Below, piece by piece: positions 1 to 13,105 of a stretch of 64,000 nucleotides of DNA. The position numbers and the translations under genes were made by a program. The notes under the pieces were generated by a model, which was not told the DNA's origin, searched no databases, and saw only the letters and a program-made list of their open reading frames with translations. The stretch lies in the NCBI GenBank assembly GCA_013399875.1, contig VXAZ01008017.1, forward strand, positions 361,161 to 425,160, given 5' to 3'. This DNA is from Gymnorhina tibicen (lineage: Eukaryota > Chordata > Aves > Passeriformes > Artamidae). How positions within the stretch are numbered: position 1 is the first letter of the stretch; each line of letters opens with the position of its first letter.

Positions 1-3000
1 CTGCAATATGCTGTAGCTCCAGACAGGACTACCTGTACCGTATTTTATGAGAGGCCAGCAATAAGCACAGAGAAGGTATATTTTAAAAACTTACAAAAGC
101 AGCTCAGTTTCTTACAACCCTGTATGAAAACAGTGTATTTTGGAGTTTTAATTGCACTTATTACAATGGCTTCAGGACCAGAGCATGCTGCTTGAAACAC
201 CATGTTGAACAAGAATCTTTGTTTTTCCTGATTTTGGTTGTCAGGATTAACCACGAGTGTTTGACAAGATCTGGAGTACAGCTTTGCCCTCCTTTCTTGA
301 TAACTATGAAAATCTGAAAAGGGAGTACTTATTGGTTTCATGCCTGCACAGCAAAGCTCTGTTATGCTTCAACAGTGAAACTGGAAAGAGTATTTTTCAA
401 TTTCAGTGTCTGAGTTGCACAGAAAGTACATTAGGAATTCTAACTTGCTTATGAGAAGCTTTCTTGAGTTACAGCTTCAAGGAGGCACTATGCACCTTAC
501 CAAACATCTAGATTTCCTTCTAGCAGTGGGACAAGTAGCAAGAGACAGAATCATTCACGTAGTTGAAGCACAGACACTTACAGGCCAAGCAACACGTAAA
601 GTTTATACATTCAATACTATAGAATCTACTGCTCCTCATTGCATGTTTTTAAGACCTTGATTAGCAAAAATTGCTGCCAATTACTGGCATTCGCAGGCCA
701 TGTTTCTACACAAAAAGGAAAAAATTCTTGTCAATAGGATGTACAGGAGCTGCAGTGCCAACCATGTTTCATGGGCCACATCTAAATCAATCCAATTCTG
801 GCTGAGCAGGAATGAGAATTTCTCTTCCCCGTGAAACCCAGATATGTAGGGATACAGTTTGCCACTGTACACAGATTTTTAAAGACGACAACGTGATGAT
901 TCTTTGTGTTAACTCAGCAGAACACAACACAGTTGAGATTACTTTATCTCATGCATACAATTCCCAGGATACCCAAGAGTAATATTCCTTGTAAGTTGGC
1001 TTTTGCTACTGTTGCCACTTACTTTTGCTATCTGCTATCAGTGCAACAAAGTTAAACTGGAACAAATGGTATTCTTTTTCTCCTTCTACATTTAATACCC
1101 ACTGCACACATCTAAAATCATAGTTCACTGTCTGAGCATTAAGTGCACTAAAATATTTGCTTTCCCTGTAAAGAGCCTTAGTCTCTTGAAGATAATGTAA
1201 GTGAACAGATGGAAGTATCACGAATGACCTTGTAACTTCCCAACTGCTGACTTTGCCAATTATTCCCTGAATACCTGATCTGATTCTCACTCACATGAAC
1301 ACAGTGTTGTGTGTCAAGAGAATGTGTGTGGCAGAAAAGAATATATTCCAATATTTCATAGGTACAAATAAAGTCACCTAATGGACTATATGGCATGAAA
1401 TACATGGTCAAGGCCCAGTAGATGACACAGACATTTTACAAGTGAAATCTGACTCTCTGTGCTGCTGGAGTCTCTTAGGAAGCCTACAGCACAAGCAGGT
1501 TCACAGCCTGCATTTGCTTACCCTGCACTCAGACAGAAAACAGGTTCTGCTGTCCTGCAGCACAGTGACAAACCACAGGAAACGCACAGCGCGGACATGG
1601 GCCTCATCATAGGATGTTACCCTTTCCTGTACTCACCACACTGTGTTTCTGTTCCTCTGTTAGCCCTTAAACAGGTAGGTAGCATGTACATGCTCCTACA
1701 ACTTGCTTGTTTAGTCCTTAAGAGTCTCACATAAAAGGCTGAGCTTTTGAAACCCTCGCTTCTGCCAGAAGAAACTGCAGCGACTCAGTGGATCTTATGG
1801 GGTTAGCCCTGATTTTCACCTCATATCCCAGGTTTTAAGGGACAGTTTGTTGCAGAGGATTGACAATCTAAGTGCAAGCTTTTAATAAAAAGCAAAAACT
1901 TACATAGCCCAGGCCTTTTATACTGCACGTCATGAAATATTTTTACCTCCCATGCCTTCTACAACAAATCTACACAACCAGAACTGAGGCTAAAAGAAGC
2001 AGCTGCAGCTTGCTGAACTACTCATTTTCACATAACAGCTAGCTTCAATTCTTCAACAAAACGCAAAGTAGAATTTTGTGCTCTATAAAAATTGTATTTG
2101 AAAATTTACATTTAATTTTAATGGTGAAGACGCTGTGTCCAGCAAGCCTCATAAAAGCTTTAAGAAAACCACTGAAGATTTTTATTCCTCATCCTTCCAA
2201 GTCTGGGGATGCTCCTGCAAATCCCAACCTCCAGTATATTAAAGACATACTATCATTCTAGTTTTGTAGATTCATACTATACAGTATTTCTCAGAGTTTG
2301 CAAAGCCCATTCTAAATATCACTTACAGCTGATAGGTGGAAGCAACAAATTCACAGAATCAGTGTTTATACTGAATATTTCTGAGGTCCCACAGAAAGAC
2401 TCCGAACTCCCTGTATCAACAGCTGCTGTCCATTTCAATTAGCCAAAACACCTAAGTCAAACTCTCTTTGCTTCCAACCTCTTCAGCCGCACCCTTGCTG
2501 CTGTTAAATGCAGCAGTCCCCACTGTGTCAAATGCACTCTGCATAAAAAGACAAACAATACTAAGAGCACTGCAAGCAAACATCCAAGTATTTCATGTGG
2601 TTGCTACTAAAACAAAATTTAAACCCGAGCAATTACTAAATTCCAGTCAGGCATTTGTCATTAGGATCCCTAGAGATTATTGCAAACGCAAAAATTAAGT
2701 CTCTTTTTTTACTAACCCTAATTACTTACTCTGTCAAACTACTTTACAAACACATATTACTAGCATATTTCATGTCACTTGTGATGCTTTAGCACACTAT
2801 TACAGTGTTGCAAACACTGAGAAAAATGTTTACATTTCAACAAACAAGTTAAACCCCTGAAAAAACCTTATGTCCCTGTAATTACACCTCAAGTTTGAGG
2901 TTAAACTCTTTCTGCTTTGCAGGTCTATATACAAATCAAGAAATTGTTCAATAGCAGCCAACAAAAATACCCTAAAGTACTTTTTTTTAACTCAACCTTT

Positions 3001-3074
3001 ATGAACCACACATCCCATCACGGACTTTACCATCATTTATTTGCAGGTAAACTACATTCTTCTATTAAAGTAGT
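1..3074. other. AT-rich non-coding stretch, no gene recognised
   Basis: No recognisable repeat family or gene. Two minus-strand frames (about 95-285 and 1023-1184) end at GTAAGT-type donor sites and are described under findings as weak exon candidates. If the CpG island near 16.6 kb drives a leftward gene, this stretch would lie in its body; that is inference. Confidence 0.5.
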
Positions 3075-3275
3075 GCTGTGACAAACAAAAGAAAACCAAC
3101 CAAAACCCAACCAAACAAAAAATACCCACTAAAACCCCTAAAAAGCCTCCAAACAAACAAAACAAACTAAAAAACAAATAAAAATCCCCCAAACAAAACA
3201 GAACAAAAAAACCCCCACAGCCAAAAAAACCCCAACCCCTCCTCCAAAAAAACCAACAACTCAAAGCCAAGCAAA
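3075..3275. repeat. A/C-only low-complexity tract
   Basis: About 200 bases made almost entirely of A and C on the plus strand (irregular CAAA, CCAAA, AAACC and CCCCA runs), with G and T nearly absent. The unit is irregular, so this is strand-asymmetric low complexity rather than a clean microsatellite. The complementary strand gives an open frame rich in Phe, Gly, Leu and Val, which is a composition artefact and not a gene. Confidence 0.85.
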
Positions 3276-6200
3276 ATACTTATAAATTACTTCCTATCAC
3301 AGTCTGATATTATCCATCCAGCTTAATCTGAAATCGTCACTGGCATTTTAACCTCCAGTTTAGCCATACTAAGCAGACAATGTACTTGCGCGCTTTCATA
3401 CTTGCCATAGGTAATGGTGCTGTCCTGACACTGCACATTAAGTCAGAAATATACTGAACATCAAGACTGAGGGAATTTCAGATCATATTTGCTAGCTACA
3501 TAAAGTCAACTCAAAATTCTACAATACGCGTATGAACAACATATGAATACACCAGATAATTTCAGATGAAAATAAACTGAATATGATTATTTTAGATTTA
3601 AGCTCTTCCTTGAACCCCAAACAACCACAGGAAAGTCCCTTTGAGTTTTGGAAAGAGCTATGAGCAGCTTGACACTGCTGTGTCTCTGTGACTTCCAAGG
3701 TCTTTCTGACCACAAAGTCAGCCTGGCATAGGGATGCTGTCATAAACAGGAAAAATTGAGCTCTAGTAAGAGCTGCAATAATGCCATACACAGAAAAACT
3801 TTAAAAGATGTCTTTTCTTAATTACTATGGCTTATATTTCTGAAATAAATCACTTCCTTGGTTTTGGTAGCCTGTCTCAGGGTGATGGGAAAAAAACAAC
3901 ACAAAACCAAGCAAAATGTCAGCATCTTCCTTTTAAAAGGCAAATGCACAATCTAAATTGGATTATGGCAATATATGCTATTATTTAAAAAAAAAAAAGT
4001 CAGTGAAGCAAATTAGCTACCAATACCAATTAGTACTGACAGGGTTTTTTGTCCTGAAATTCACATTGCGTTAATTTAATAAAAAAGATGTTTGCTTCCT
4101 AATCTTTTTTTTTGTTCAAAGAGAACTTCTAATTACTCATATACAACCTGATGTGAGAAGAATGAAGCATGCAAAGCTGCAGTCCTTTTTACAGTATCAC
4201 ATCACAACCGAAGAGATCAGACAGTCCTTCAACCACAAGTGACTTTCACTACCCTTAAGTTTAACATAGACCCAAACCAGACAGACTATGGATGTGCATC
4301 AGTTCTTTATGGCACCACATTGCACGGCCCCCAGATACCCAACTCCTCACCATCAGTCACCTGCATCAACACTGCATTGTTGCCTGCCTTCTGCCTGGGG
4401 CACGTCTGCCCAGACCACCACACACAAGGCTGATTTAGAGCACTGGCAAGACTGATATTGGGAAAACTGCTAGTGAGGGCCAGAGGGGTCCTTGCCCACA
4501 TAACAGAAATGCAAGCAAATATGGAAAAGCTATGACTAGGTAGAAGACCCATTTCAGACTTTGCACCAGGGCATACACCTATGTCCAACACGTGTGTCCT
4601 TGTTTGTCCAAAAAATACACAGATTCAGATCTCACCACTTCAGCTCTCACAAGTCTCAGAGGGACAGGGTGTGGATGAGAATAAGCCTGTACAGCCAACT
4701 AACAAAGGGAACACAAACAGTGGGATCACACAAAAGGATTTTCATCAGGTTTCAAATTTCTGTTGTCACAGATCGTCACTTCATACCAAGCTTGGAACCA
4801 TGATCCAAGTGGTGATGCCTAAAATCACAAGCCAAATACTAAGATGGTAAAAAACTGTTACCTTTAATGAAGGCCCTTCATGGTGCTAATATGGCAAAAA
4901 GCACATGTAATACAGGACCCTGACAATCTTATAAGTTTAGCAAATTAGCAAACTTAACAGAAATCATCCAATTAGAGCAACAGTTAATTAAGTAATGCCC
5001 CTTTTTGGTTCAGCCCCTGTTGAAGCACACCCCCCACCCCCGCCCAGCTCCTAACCCCACATTTATTATGCCTATGATATATGGAGAAAATAAGATGTTC
5101 TTGGTTCACTATAAAGGCAAGACCAAGTAAGATTCCACAAAGGTTAGTTGATTGTTCTAAAATCTAAGTGAAGGAGTAGGACAGTACAACAGTTAGCTAA
5201 GGAGCTATATGACGAGATAACAGTAGTTTACAGAGCTATGAATATATGGAAAATGTATAAAAAGCAAAAATCTTTTTGGCATTGATGGTAAGATGCAAAG
5301 AGCAATTTTGAATTACAGATAGTCTGTGCAATGTATATGCACAAAGTGCAGGGAGTCAAGATGACTGATGAAGGTAACCACACTTAGTAATCATGCGTAT
5401 GTTCACGGCTGCTGACTAGTTAATAACTGACCTCCACATGTGGTCAAACAGCTGTTAAAAAGTTATCATTTTTACAGCACTGGTAAATAAATTCAAGCAC
5501 CAAAAAATACAAGGTAGGATATTCCTATGATGCACAACTCCTTTGGAGCTGCACCAAAGTCACAGTTTGATCACAAATGCGCTTAAACTATAGCAATCTT
5601 TCTTGAGCAAGTTCAAAGAAGAGTTCCACAGAACACAATTACTCTAAGAATCCTTATACAACATTTCCCCTGGAGAAACTATGGTAAAGAGGGTACTGCT
5701 CTCAGATGATCAGTTTGATATGTCAATCCTCCACCATATAGAGTTCCTTTTACTTCTGTGACATAAAGCACACAAAACAGAAGCTGGGTAGGTTCAAACA
5801 CTTAGCAAAAGTATGAAAAGACTTATAAACTCAGAAGTCAGTAACATGCAAGACATGTTCTGTTTGGGCTTTAGTATAATGGACTTCAGATTCCAAGAAA
5901 ATACAGCTAAGTCTAGATGCTGGACCCCCCAAAGACAGAGCATATCATGGCTCTTGTTTCCATTTTAAAGAACATTTTAAATTATTTATAGAGTAAGAAA
6001 ATACTGTTAATGTACATTGCTGGAACACAGAGTTAGCAATCTCCTTTCTTAGTGTTGCACTGCACATTTGTCTTACAACACTATCAGCCTTCCCAGAGCA
6101 AGCAGAGTGTCTTTTAAAATTAGGAGTGAGAAAAATGCATGTCACAGAGTCCCCTTTAGAAACAAGCCTGTAAAGAAAAGTCAGAATACTAATCAGCAAA

Positions 6201-7025
6201 GCAATAATTTAGTGACTTACTGGGTTGCTACTGAAAAGAGGAAGTGAATTGATCAGTTCAGCTGCTAGCAGCATGCAATAATCTCAAGCTGGGAACCACT
6301 AACTCTGAAGAGTAGTTTCAAATATGTTTCTTCTTTTACCCTGAAGCTTTGTATGCTCGCTTTTGTTAATAACAGCACAACAGGAAGGCCTGTGCTCACA
6401 TAATTATAACAATAATAATAACCTGGTCTGCTGAGGTAAGATGGAAAAAATGAAGGAAACACTGCCCTCATTGCAGGCTGTATGGGGCTGTAGATGACTC
6501 AAACCATTCATTTGCTGCTCAAAGCCTCCAGTTTTGCTACAGTGCTATAGACAGGTAGTCAAATAACACAGACAGACCTAGATGGGGTCTGTCTGTTTCC
6601 AGCAATACTTCAGATTCCAATGTAAGTGTATGAAAAACACAACAAAAGTCACACCTAGATAGACACCAACACACAACAAAACCTGGTATGTTCTCTAGCA
6701 GGACAGAAACCGAGAGAAAGAGAAGAAGCAACCCTGTAAACACTAAACAAAGGCCTGGGACAACCATACAAAACACCCAGTCCTGCTAGACACTCGTATG
6801 TTTCTTGGCTATTTTGCATGAGAACACCACAGTACACTGAATCTGCTCTTTCATATGCAGACAATTAAAATATTTCTCCACGGACAGGTCAAAATTAGTT
6901 GCCCGTGTTCTACATAATTCCGGACAGAGAGCTTGGGACTGAGCAGAGATGACAGTTTACAATACCCCAAGACTTAATTAAAGCTTTGCAGGCTAACAAG
7001 TAGGACACTCCTCCTACTGTTGGAA
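3276..7025. other. AT-rich non-coding stretch, no gene recognised
   Basis: No repeat family recognised. It holds a C-rich run near 5023-5046 and a minus-strand frame at 6005-6167 preceded by a good acceptor-like sequence (see findings). A second minus-strand frame near 3519-3790 follows a weak TTGCAG acceptor but has no convincing donor. Confidence 0.5.
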
Positions 7026-7043
7026 TTTTTTTTTTTTTTTTTT
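7026..7043. repeat. Poly(T) run of 18
   Basis: Uninterrupted run of 18 T on the plus strand. No retroelement body is recognisable on either side, so it is called a simple homopolymer and not the A-tail of an element. Confidence 0.9.
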
Positions 7044-9423
7044 AACTTAAGCATGAGACTTTGAATAAGAAACACATTTTGTGTGAGAAGCAGTACATGA
7101 ACCATCTTAACCTAAATATTTATAAACTACTCATTCCTTAGACCTGCCTCTGAATATATATTTATATATTTTTTAAAAAAATTACTTCAACAGTGAACAT
7201 TGTAGCAGGTATTCCTATATAAATGCGACCAAAGCAATTTGCCATTCACATTGTCAATTAAGACCTTCTCATTGGATGGATTGTTTTATTGAAGAGGTCT
7301 CAAATTCCTCCTTCTCATTATCAACACAAAAACTTATCATTGTTTTGTCTAGTTATATCAGAATTTTAGAAGATGACTTAAAATTACACAGGTATTTGTG
7401 CTTCAATTTCAGGTACTTTTAGTATCTTATACTTGGACTCCATTATTTGCACACCATGTAATAATATTCTGTGTGTGCTTTTCTGCTAGAAAACAGACGC
7501 CTCTTTAACAATGCCATCTCTGCTTTCTGCATACACTGAGGATCACCACACTGACAGGCCTGAAGATTAACATAGTGTCAGAACCAGCACATCTCTCCAT
7601 GCAATCAGCACCACAAATTTCAGCAGAAGTCTAACAACCACAGAAGAAGTGACCAGAAAGACCATGACCCTTACTCATCCACATTCCCAGTAGTTTCAAA
7701 CTATTTCTAGTGGAAAGACCAGCAAAGCCTCTAAGCAAAGTAAGTTTTCAATTTAGATTTCTATTGCCCCTGAGAAATACCTAATAACGTTCTTTCCATT
7801 GCAGTACTTAAGCTACTAAAGCAATCCATGAATAGCTAGCAAAAAAGTTTATAGTGTAAACAAAAACGGATAACATTAAACATACAAGTATCATTATTTA
7901 ACAAGATGACTTGTTACATCATCATGTTTGTACTAAAAACAAAACCAGAAACTGTGGACTCCCATGAGAAGGTTTACTGTTTTCTAGCCAGAAAGCTCTT
8001 CACAATACTTCCTTTGTGTTCATGTTGAACAAAGTGACTAAACTTGGTGGACATCTCTCTTCCCTCCCAGGAGCTTCCATTACCACTAGGAATGTGAAAG
8101 TTTCTTTTCCTCAAAGTTAAGTGGGGTGTAAAGGTCTAAAGCACCAGTCCCTCTGTGAAAAGGCTTCTCTGTGTGCCTGCTTTCATGCACTGTCACATAC
8201 CTTATACAGACTGACTTCCACATCTCTCAAAATCAAGCAAAGACATGAGTTTTGGCAGAAGCTGGGAACTCAATTTTGTCATAAGGATGTGTGCTCCTTC
8301 ATGCAAGGTAAGCCACACGAGCCTTTTTCTTTTCAGGCTACTTGTTTATCCACAGAAACACCACTGAATCGTTCTGCAGCCTGGTGACCAGGAGCTGGGT
8401 CGACTGAGTAAGAGGCAAATCTCCACACCAGACCTGCTCAGTGAAGAATCTCACATAAAACATATCACAAAGAAATACAGAGGGAATCCCAATAACCGCC
8501 TGCAGGTGTGGATCTGCTGATCATGTATGGCACAATGAAGAAAGTAAAGGCATAGTGATCTTTACCTTGACTCATACACCAAAACACTACACTATGTGGC
8601 AACCTCTCTAACAGCCTAGAAGGTAAATTTTCACCCCTCCATCCTCAGATAAATCTCTTCTAATAGGTCAGCAAGCATACTGGAGAAAAAAAAGGCTGAA
8701 TAGGACTATATATTTTCCCAGCAATGTTTCGTTAGAATTCTGCATATAATAATATTTGTATATTCAGACAATTCGGTATGCAAGTCTTCTCAAATCTGTA
8801 AGACTCTAGAGCAAGGGAAACAGACACTAAAGACAAAGGACTGTGACACAGCTGACTCATCCCTTGACAGAGTTCTGAATGTCAAATTTGACACCGAAGA
8901 AACTAAGTAATACAATGATCCAAAAAACTTAACTCAGACAGCACTACTGAAAATAAAGTTCAGTGTTCTTATCTGAGATAGTTTTGATTCTGTGTAGTGC
9001 TCCCCGCCAGACTAAACACGGCCATGGCCTCAGTGGCCACTGCATGACTCTTGTCAAAAAGCCCTGACTCTTCAAGAACTGAAAAAAAAATCAGCCTTAG
9101 ATTTGGGGAAGAAACAACAGTTTGTGATGAATCCAAGAGCAAACACTTACTGGCTCACATGGTCCAGTGGCTAATGGCAAGAGACTTCACAAGATTTTCC
9201 ATAACTAAACGGCAATGCCATTCCAGCACTGGGAAACTTTTTTACACATGCCAATCAGCAAGAGCTGCAGACACAGACCAGAGGCCAGCACAGGCTACCA
9301 GCCTGAGTACGGACCTGGGACTACCATCAGGTTGCTACTGGTATCCCTCTGCTCCCCCAGCTGCTGCTGTTGGGAATAGCTATGCTGAGACCTGGAGAGT
9401 GACAGGCCACCCTGCCACAATTA
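7044..9423. other. Non-coding stretch, nothing recognised
   Basis: AT-rich sequence with no family I can name and no convincing exon. The open frame beginning about 9051 runs on into the CR1 copy that follows and has no homology I recognise in its first 120 codons, so it is treated as chance. Confidence 0.45.
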
Positions 9424-10749
9424 ATCACAGAATAGATTGGATTGAAAGCGTTCTTCAAGATTATCTAGTTCCAACCCCACTAGCCACAGGCAGGGACACC
9501 TTCCACCAGACCAGGTTGCTCAATGCCCAACACGGCCTTGAACACTTTCAGGGACAGACCATCCACTATCTCTCTGAACAACCTGTTTCAGTGTCTCATC
9601 ACCCCCACAGTAAAGAATTTATTTGTAATATCTAATCTAAACCTACCCTCTTACAGTTTAAAGCCATTCCCCATTGTCCTATCACTAAAGGACTTCATAA
9701 AGAGTCCCTCACCAGCTCTCTTGCAGGCCTCCTTCAGGTATTGGAGGGCTGCTCTAAGGTCTCCCCAGAAACTTCTCTTTTTCAGGCTGAACATCCCCAA
9801 CTTATTCAACTTGTCTTTATAGGAGAGTTATTCCAGACCCCACATCATCCTCACGGCCTCCTCTGGGCTCTCTCCAACAGGTCCATGTCCCTCCTGTGCT
9901 GGCACCCCAGAGCTGGATGCAGCACTGCAGGTGGGGTCTCACCAGAGCAGAGCAGAGGGGCAGCATCCCCTCCCTGGCCCTGCTGCCCACGCTGCTTTGG
10001 ATGCAGCCCAGAATGTGGTTGGGTCTCCGGGCTGCAAGTGCACATAGCCAGGTCATCTCCAGCTTCTCAACCACCAGCACCCCCAAGCTTTTCTCCTCAG
10101 GGCTGCTCTTTATCCATTCTTCTCCCAGCCTGTATTTGTGCTTGGAATTGCCACAATCCCCATGCAGGACCTTGCACTTGGACTTGTTGACCTACATGAG
10201 ATTCACATGAGGTTCTCAAGCCTGTCACACAAGCCTTTCCCCCAGCATGCTGACCACAGCACACAGCTTGGTGTTGTTGGCACAACTGCTGAGGGCGCGC
10301 TCCATCCCATGGTCCCAGTCACCAACAAAGCTGTTAAACAGCACCGGTCCCAATACCGGCCCCTGAGGGCACCGCTCGTCACTGCTCTCCACTTGGACAT
10401 TGAGCCACTGACCCCAACTCTTTGGGTGTGATCATCCAGCCAATTCCTTATCCAGCAAGTGGTCCACGTGTCAAATCCATGTCTCTTCAGTTTAGAGATA
10501 AGGAACAGTGGCAAATGTTTTGTGTAAGTCCAGGTAGGTGCTGTCAGTTGCTCTTAAACACCAATTCCATAACCCTGTTATAGAAGGCCATCAAATTTTT
10601 CAGGCACAACTTGCCCTTAGTAAAGCCATGCTGGCTAGCACCAAACACATCCTTATTTTCCATGTGACTGAGCATAGTTTCCAGGAGGATCTATGGCCTG
10701 ATTTTGCTGGGCACAGAGGTGAGACTGACTGGCCTGTAGCTCCCGTGTA
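9424..10749 (-). mobile_element. CR1 LINE, 5'-truncated, reverse-transcriptase region plus 3' end
   Basis: A non-LTR retrotransposon copy in minus orientation. The plus strand opens with the reverse complement of the CR1 3' tip (ATCACAGAATAG, then the conserved CTAGTTCCAACCC block). Reading leftward from 10749, the minus strand encodes pieces of the CR1 ORF2 reverse transcriptase in order: a SYRPVSLTSVPSK-like start, [13 protein letters not shown], a [16 protein letters not shown] block, [13 protein letters not shown], then WLCALAARRPNHILGC and PLCSALVRPHLQCCIQLWG. These match the CR1 RT as I remember it. Stops and frame changes interrupt the frame, so the copy is dead. About 1.3 kb remains of a family about 4.5 kb long when complete; 5' truncation is usual for CR1. 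Confidence 0.93.
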
Positions 10750-13105
10750 AGCTATCATCTAGCTGCATGGATGTATCCTCTGGCATTTAGCTGATTCATA
10801 CTGGTACTCAGGCCAAGAACTTCTTGTGAAAACAAACTCACCAGGAGAAAAGAAGAAAATTACTTTCCCAGATAGTGAAGAATGGGAATCTCTGTGTACA
10901 GCCTGAGGAGAATCCAGCCCATTCACTCCCTTGGCAGGCACTGATCTAACCATGGGCTTTGCTAGAAATTGCAACAAGAAACAAAAAAGCCCTGATGGGC
11001 ACAGAAAGTGAGATTCAGGCTGGGGACAAGGCAACAGCTGTTAAAACCAAGAAACAAGCCTCTCTCTCTTGACTAGACTAAATGTACACCAATAGCAATC
11101 TCACGTACTCAGTCATCTTCTCAAGAGCAAGAGAAGCTAACAGGTCTCAGTCTATGAATCCCACTCCTCTTATGCCTGTCCACTGCTGTTTACACTCCCC
11201 CTCCACAGCAGAACCCCACAAACGTGTGTTGAACCTGCAATTGCCCCAGTTAAAGAGCCAGTTGAAAGACAGCTGCCCTTCACATTGATTTCTTTTGTTC
11301 TTGCAAAGCTATTTTTAATTCAGATCAGTTCAGTGATCTGATATTATCACAAAGCCTTACTAACAGTTGTGCAACCACAGCCAAAATAGTGGCAAACTGC
11401 CATAATAGTTGTAGCATTTTTAGTCAGCTTTGTTTGGTGCTGAAGGCAACATCTCATTCAACTGCACTGCTCACCAAGCTGTAATCCTAAACGGCAGCAG
11501 TTTCCTTCAGTTCAAATGGCACAGTTACATCTCTGGAGTTGTTAACAAGACTTAATAACTGTCAACTGCTGCAAATGACACCAATAGTTTTACTACTGAA
11601 TGGTATTGATTTTAAATATTTGTGCAATCGAAGGATCTTTTTATTTGTGTTCATTATACTTAATATAATTGTGATCATAAACTAAAAGCTCCATCAAAGG
11701 ACATCAAGACGGACTTTCCAATTTATATTTTCCCTTGCCAAAATACTGCCAACTCCTAAGTTTGCACAGAGATAAAAGGAGCCAAGTGAAACCTGAATCC
11801 AGAAGCCTGATACTTTTTCTCATAAGATGAATTTTATAATTCACAGTGAACTGGTCTCCTTTAGGAGAGGATAAAAATCGTCTTACCAACACTAAGTCTT
11901 GACTTGCAGTCACACACTTCTTATACAGCACTGAATGAATATTTCCAGCCTCTGTGCCTCAGCTTCAGGGTGTGTAACATGTGTCTTCCCTGGTCTCAAA
12001 GAGACATTTTAAAAGGTACATCACTATCTATAGATTTTCAAGTACTGCAGTAACAAGGATCACATAAAAACCAAAGGGAGCTGGCCAGGTGGCATGCAGT
12101 CACAAAATACATGAACCTTGAGCTAAAAGAGCTAGCAACAAAAATGAGCACGGTTAATAAAATGGCCATCATCCAGCACCTGCTTTACTAGTTAGAAGCA
12201 TCCTAGGACTATGCAAATGCACAGCACCACAAAAAATTTTGCAAGTAACTTAGTTTTTGATTATGATGCAGATCATAGTTGTGACACACTGAAGAAACTA
12301 TTGTGAGCTTACTCATACTTTAAGTGTCTAAAAATCTCATATTACAAAATACAAGCACATCTAGACAATAGTGAAAATATACAAGGCACTTGCAACACGT
12401 ACAACTTCCCCCTACTTTACTGATCACAAATAAAAGAGACCAGTTTTACTGCACAGATGAAACAAAAATAAAATGATAAATTGTACCTTGCAACAGGTTG
12501 ATATGGTTTTCTAGTCACAACTGGAGAAGGAGGAGGGAACATAAAAAAATGGACTTTCCAGCTCACTGAAGGAGGACTTCAAGTTTCTTGTTTATAAATG
12601 AGGAAAAAGGCTCTTTTGGGACTGTACAGATGTGAAGAATAAGACAAGAAACATGATCACATAACCACGGCAGGAATCTGCAATGACAAATCAGACACTT
12701 GATCTATTTAGAGAAAATAAAATTCAGAGTATCAGTGGTGTGAGCCCATAACAAGTAGTGACAGTACAAAACAGATTCAAATACAAATTATACTTAGAGG
12801 ACAAATGATCCAAACTGTACCTAACACTGAATGGCAGGATGTCCAGCAGAGAAGACATGAAGACCATGTTCCCAATCCCTGCTTACTACTGCTGGCAAAG
12901 ACTTAATTTAAAAGAGCATTCCATTGCAGTTAACTTGTATAAAGCTTGCTATTAAGCAAATGGGGTTTTAATCAATAAAATATATACCCAACTGCTCACT
13001 GATATGCTCCTAAATGCACATTTTATTTTGCCTGATCACTGATGTTTGCTTTTTAGCTTCTACAATATATAAATTTCAAATATGGCATCACATAATTACC
13101 AGTAG
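10750..13105. other. Non-coding stretch between two CR1 copies
   Basis: No repeat family or exon recognised. Composition becomes AT-rich beyond 11.3 kb. Short open frames here (for example near 11082-11288) match no protein I know. Confidence 0.45.

Noticed and set aside
3052..3270. Minus-strand frame with many Phe, Gly, Leu and Val residues that mimics a membrane protein
   Set aside because: It is the complement of an A/C-only low-complexity tract.
3519..3791. Minus-strand frame after a TTGCAG acceptor
   Set aside because: No credible donor and no recognisable peptide.
9817..10514. Open frames on both strands that could be read as host genes
   Set aside because: They are pieces of CR1 reverse transcriptase and their antisense shadows.
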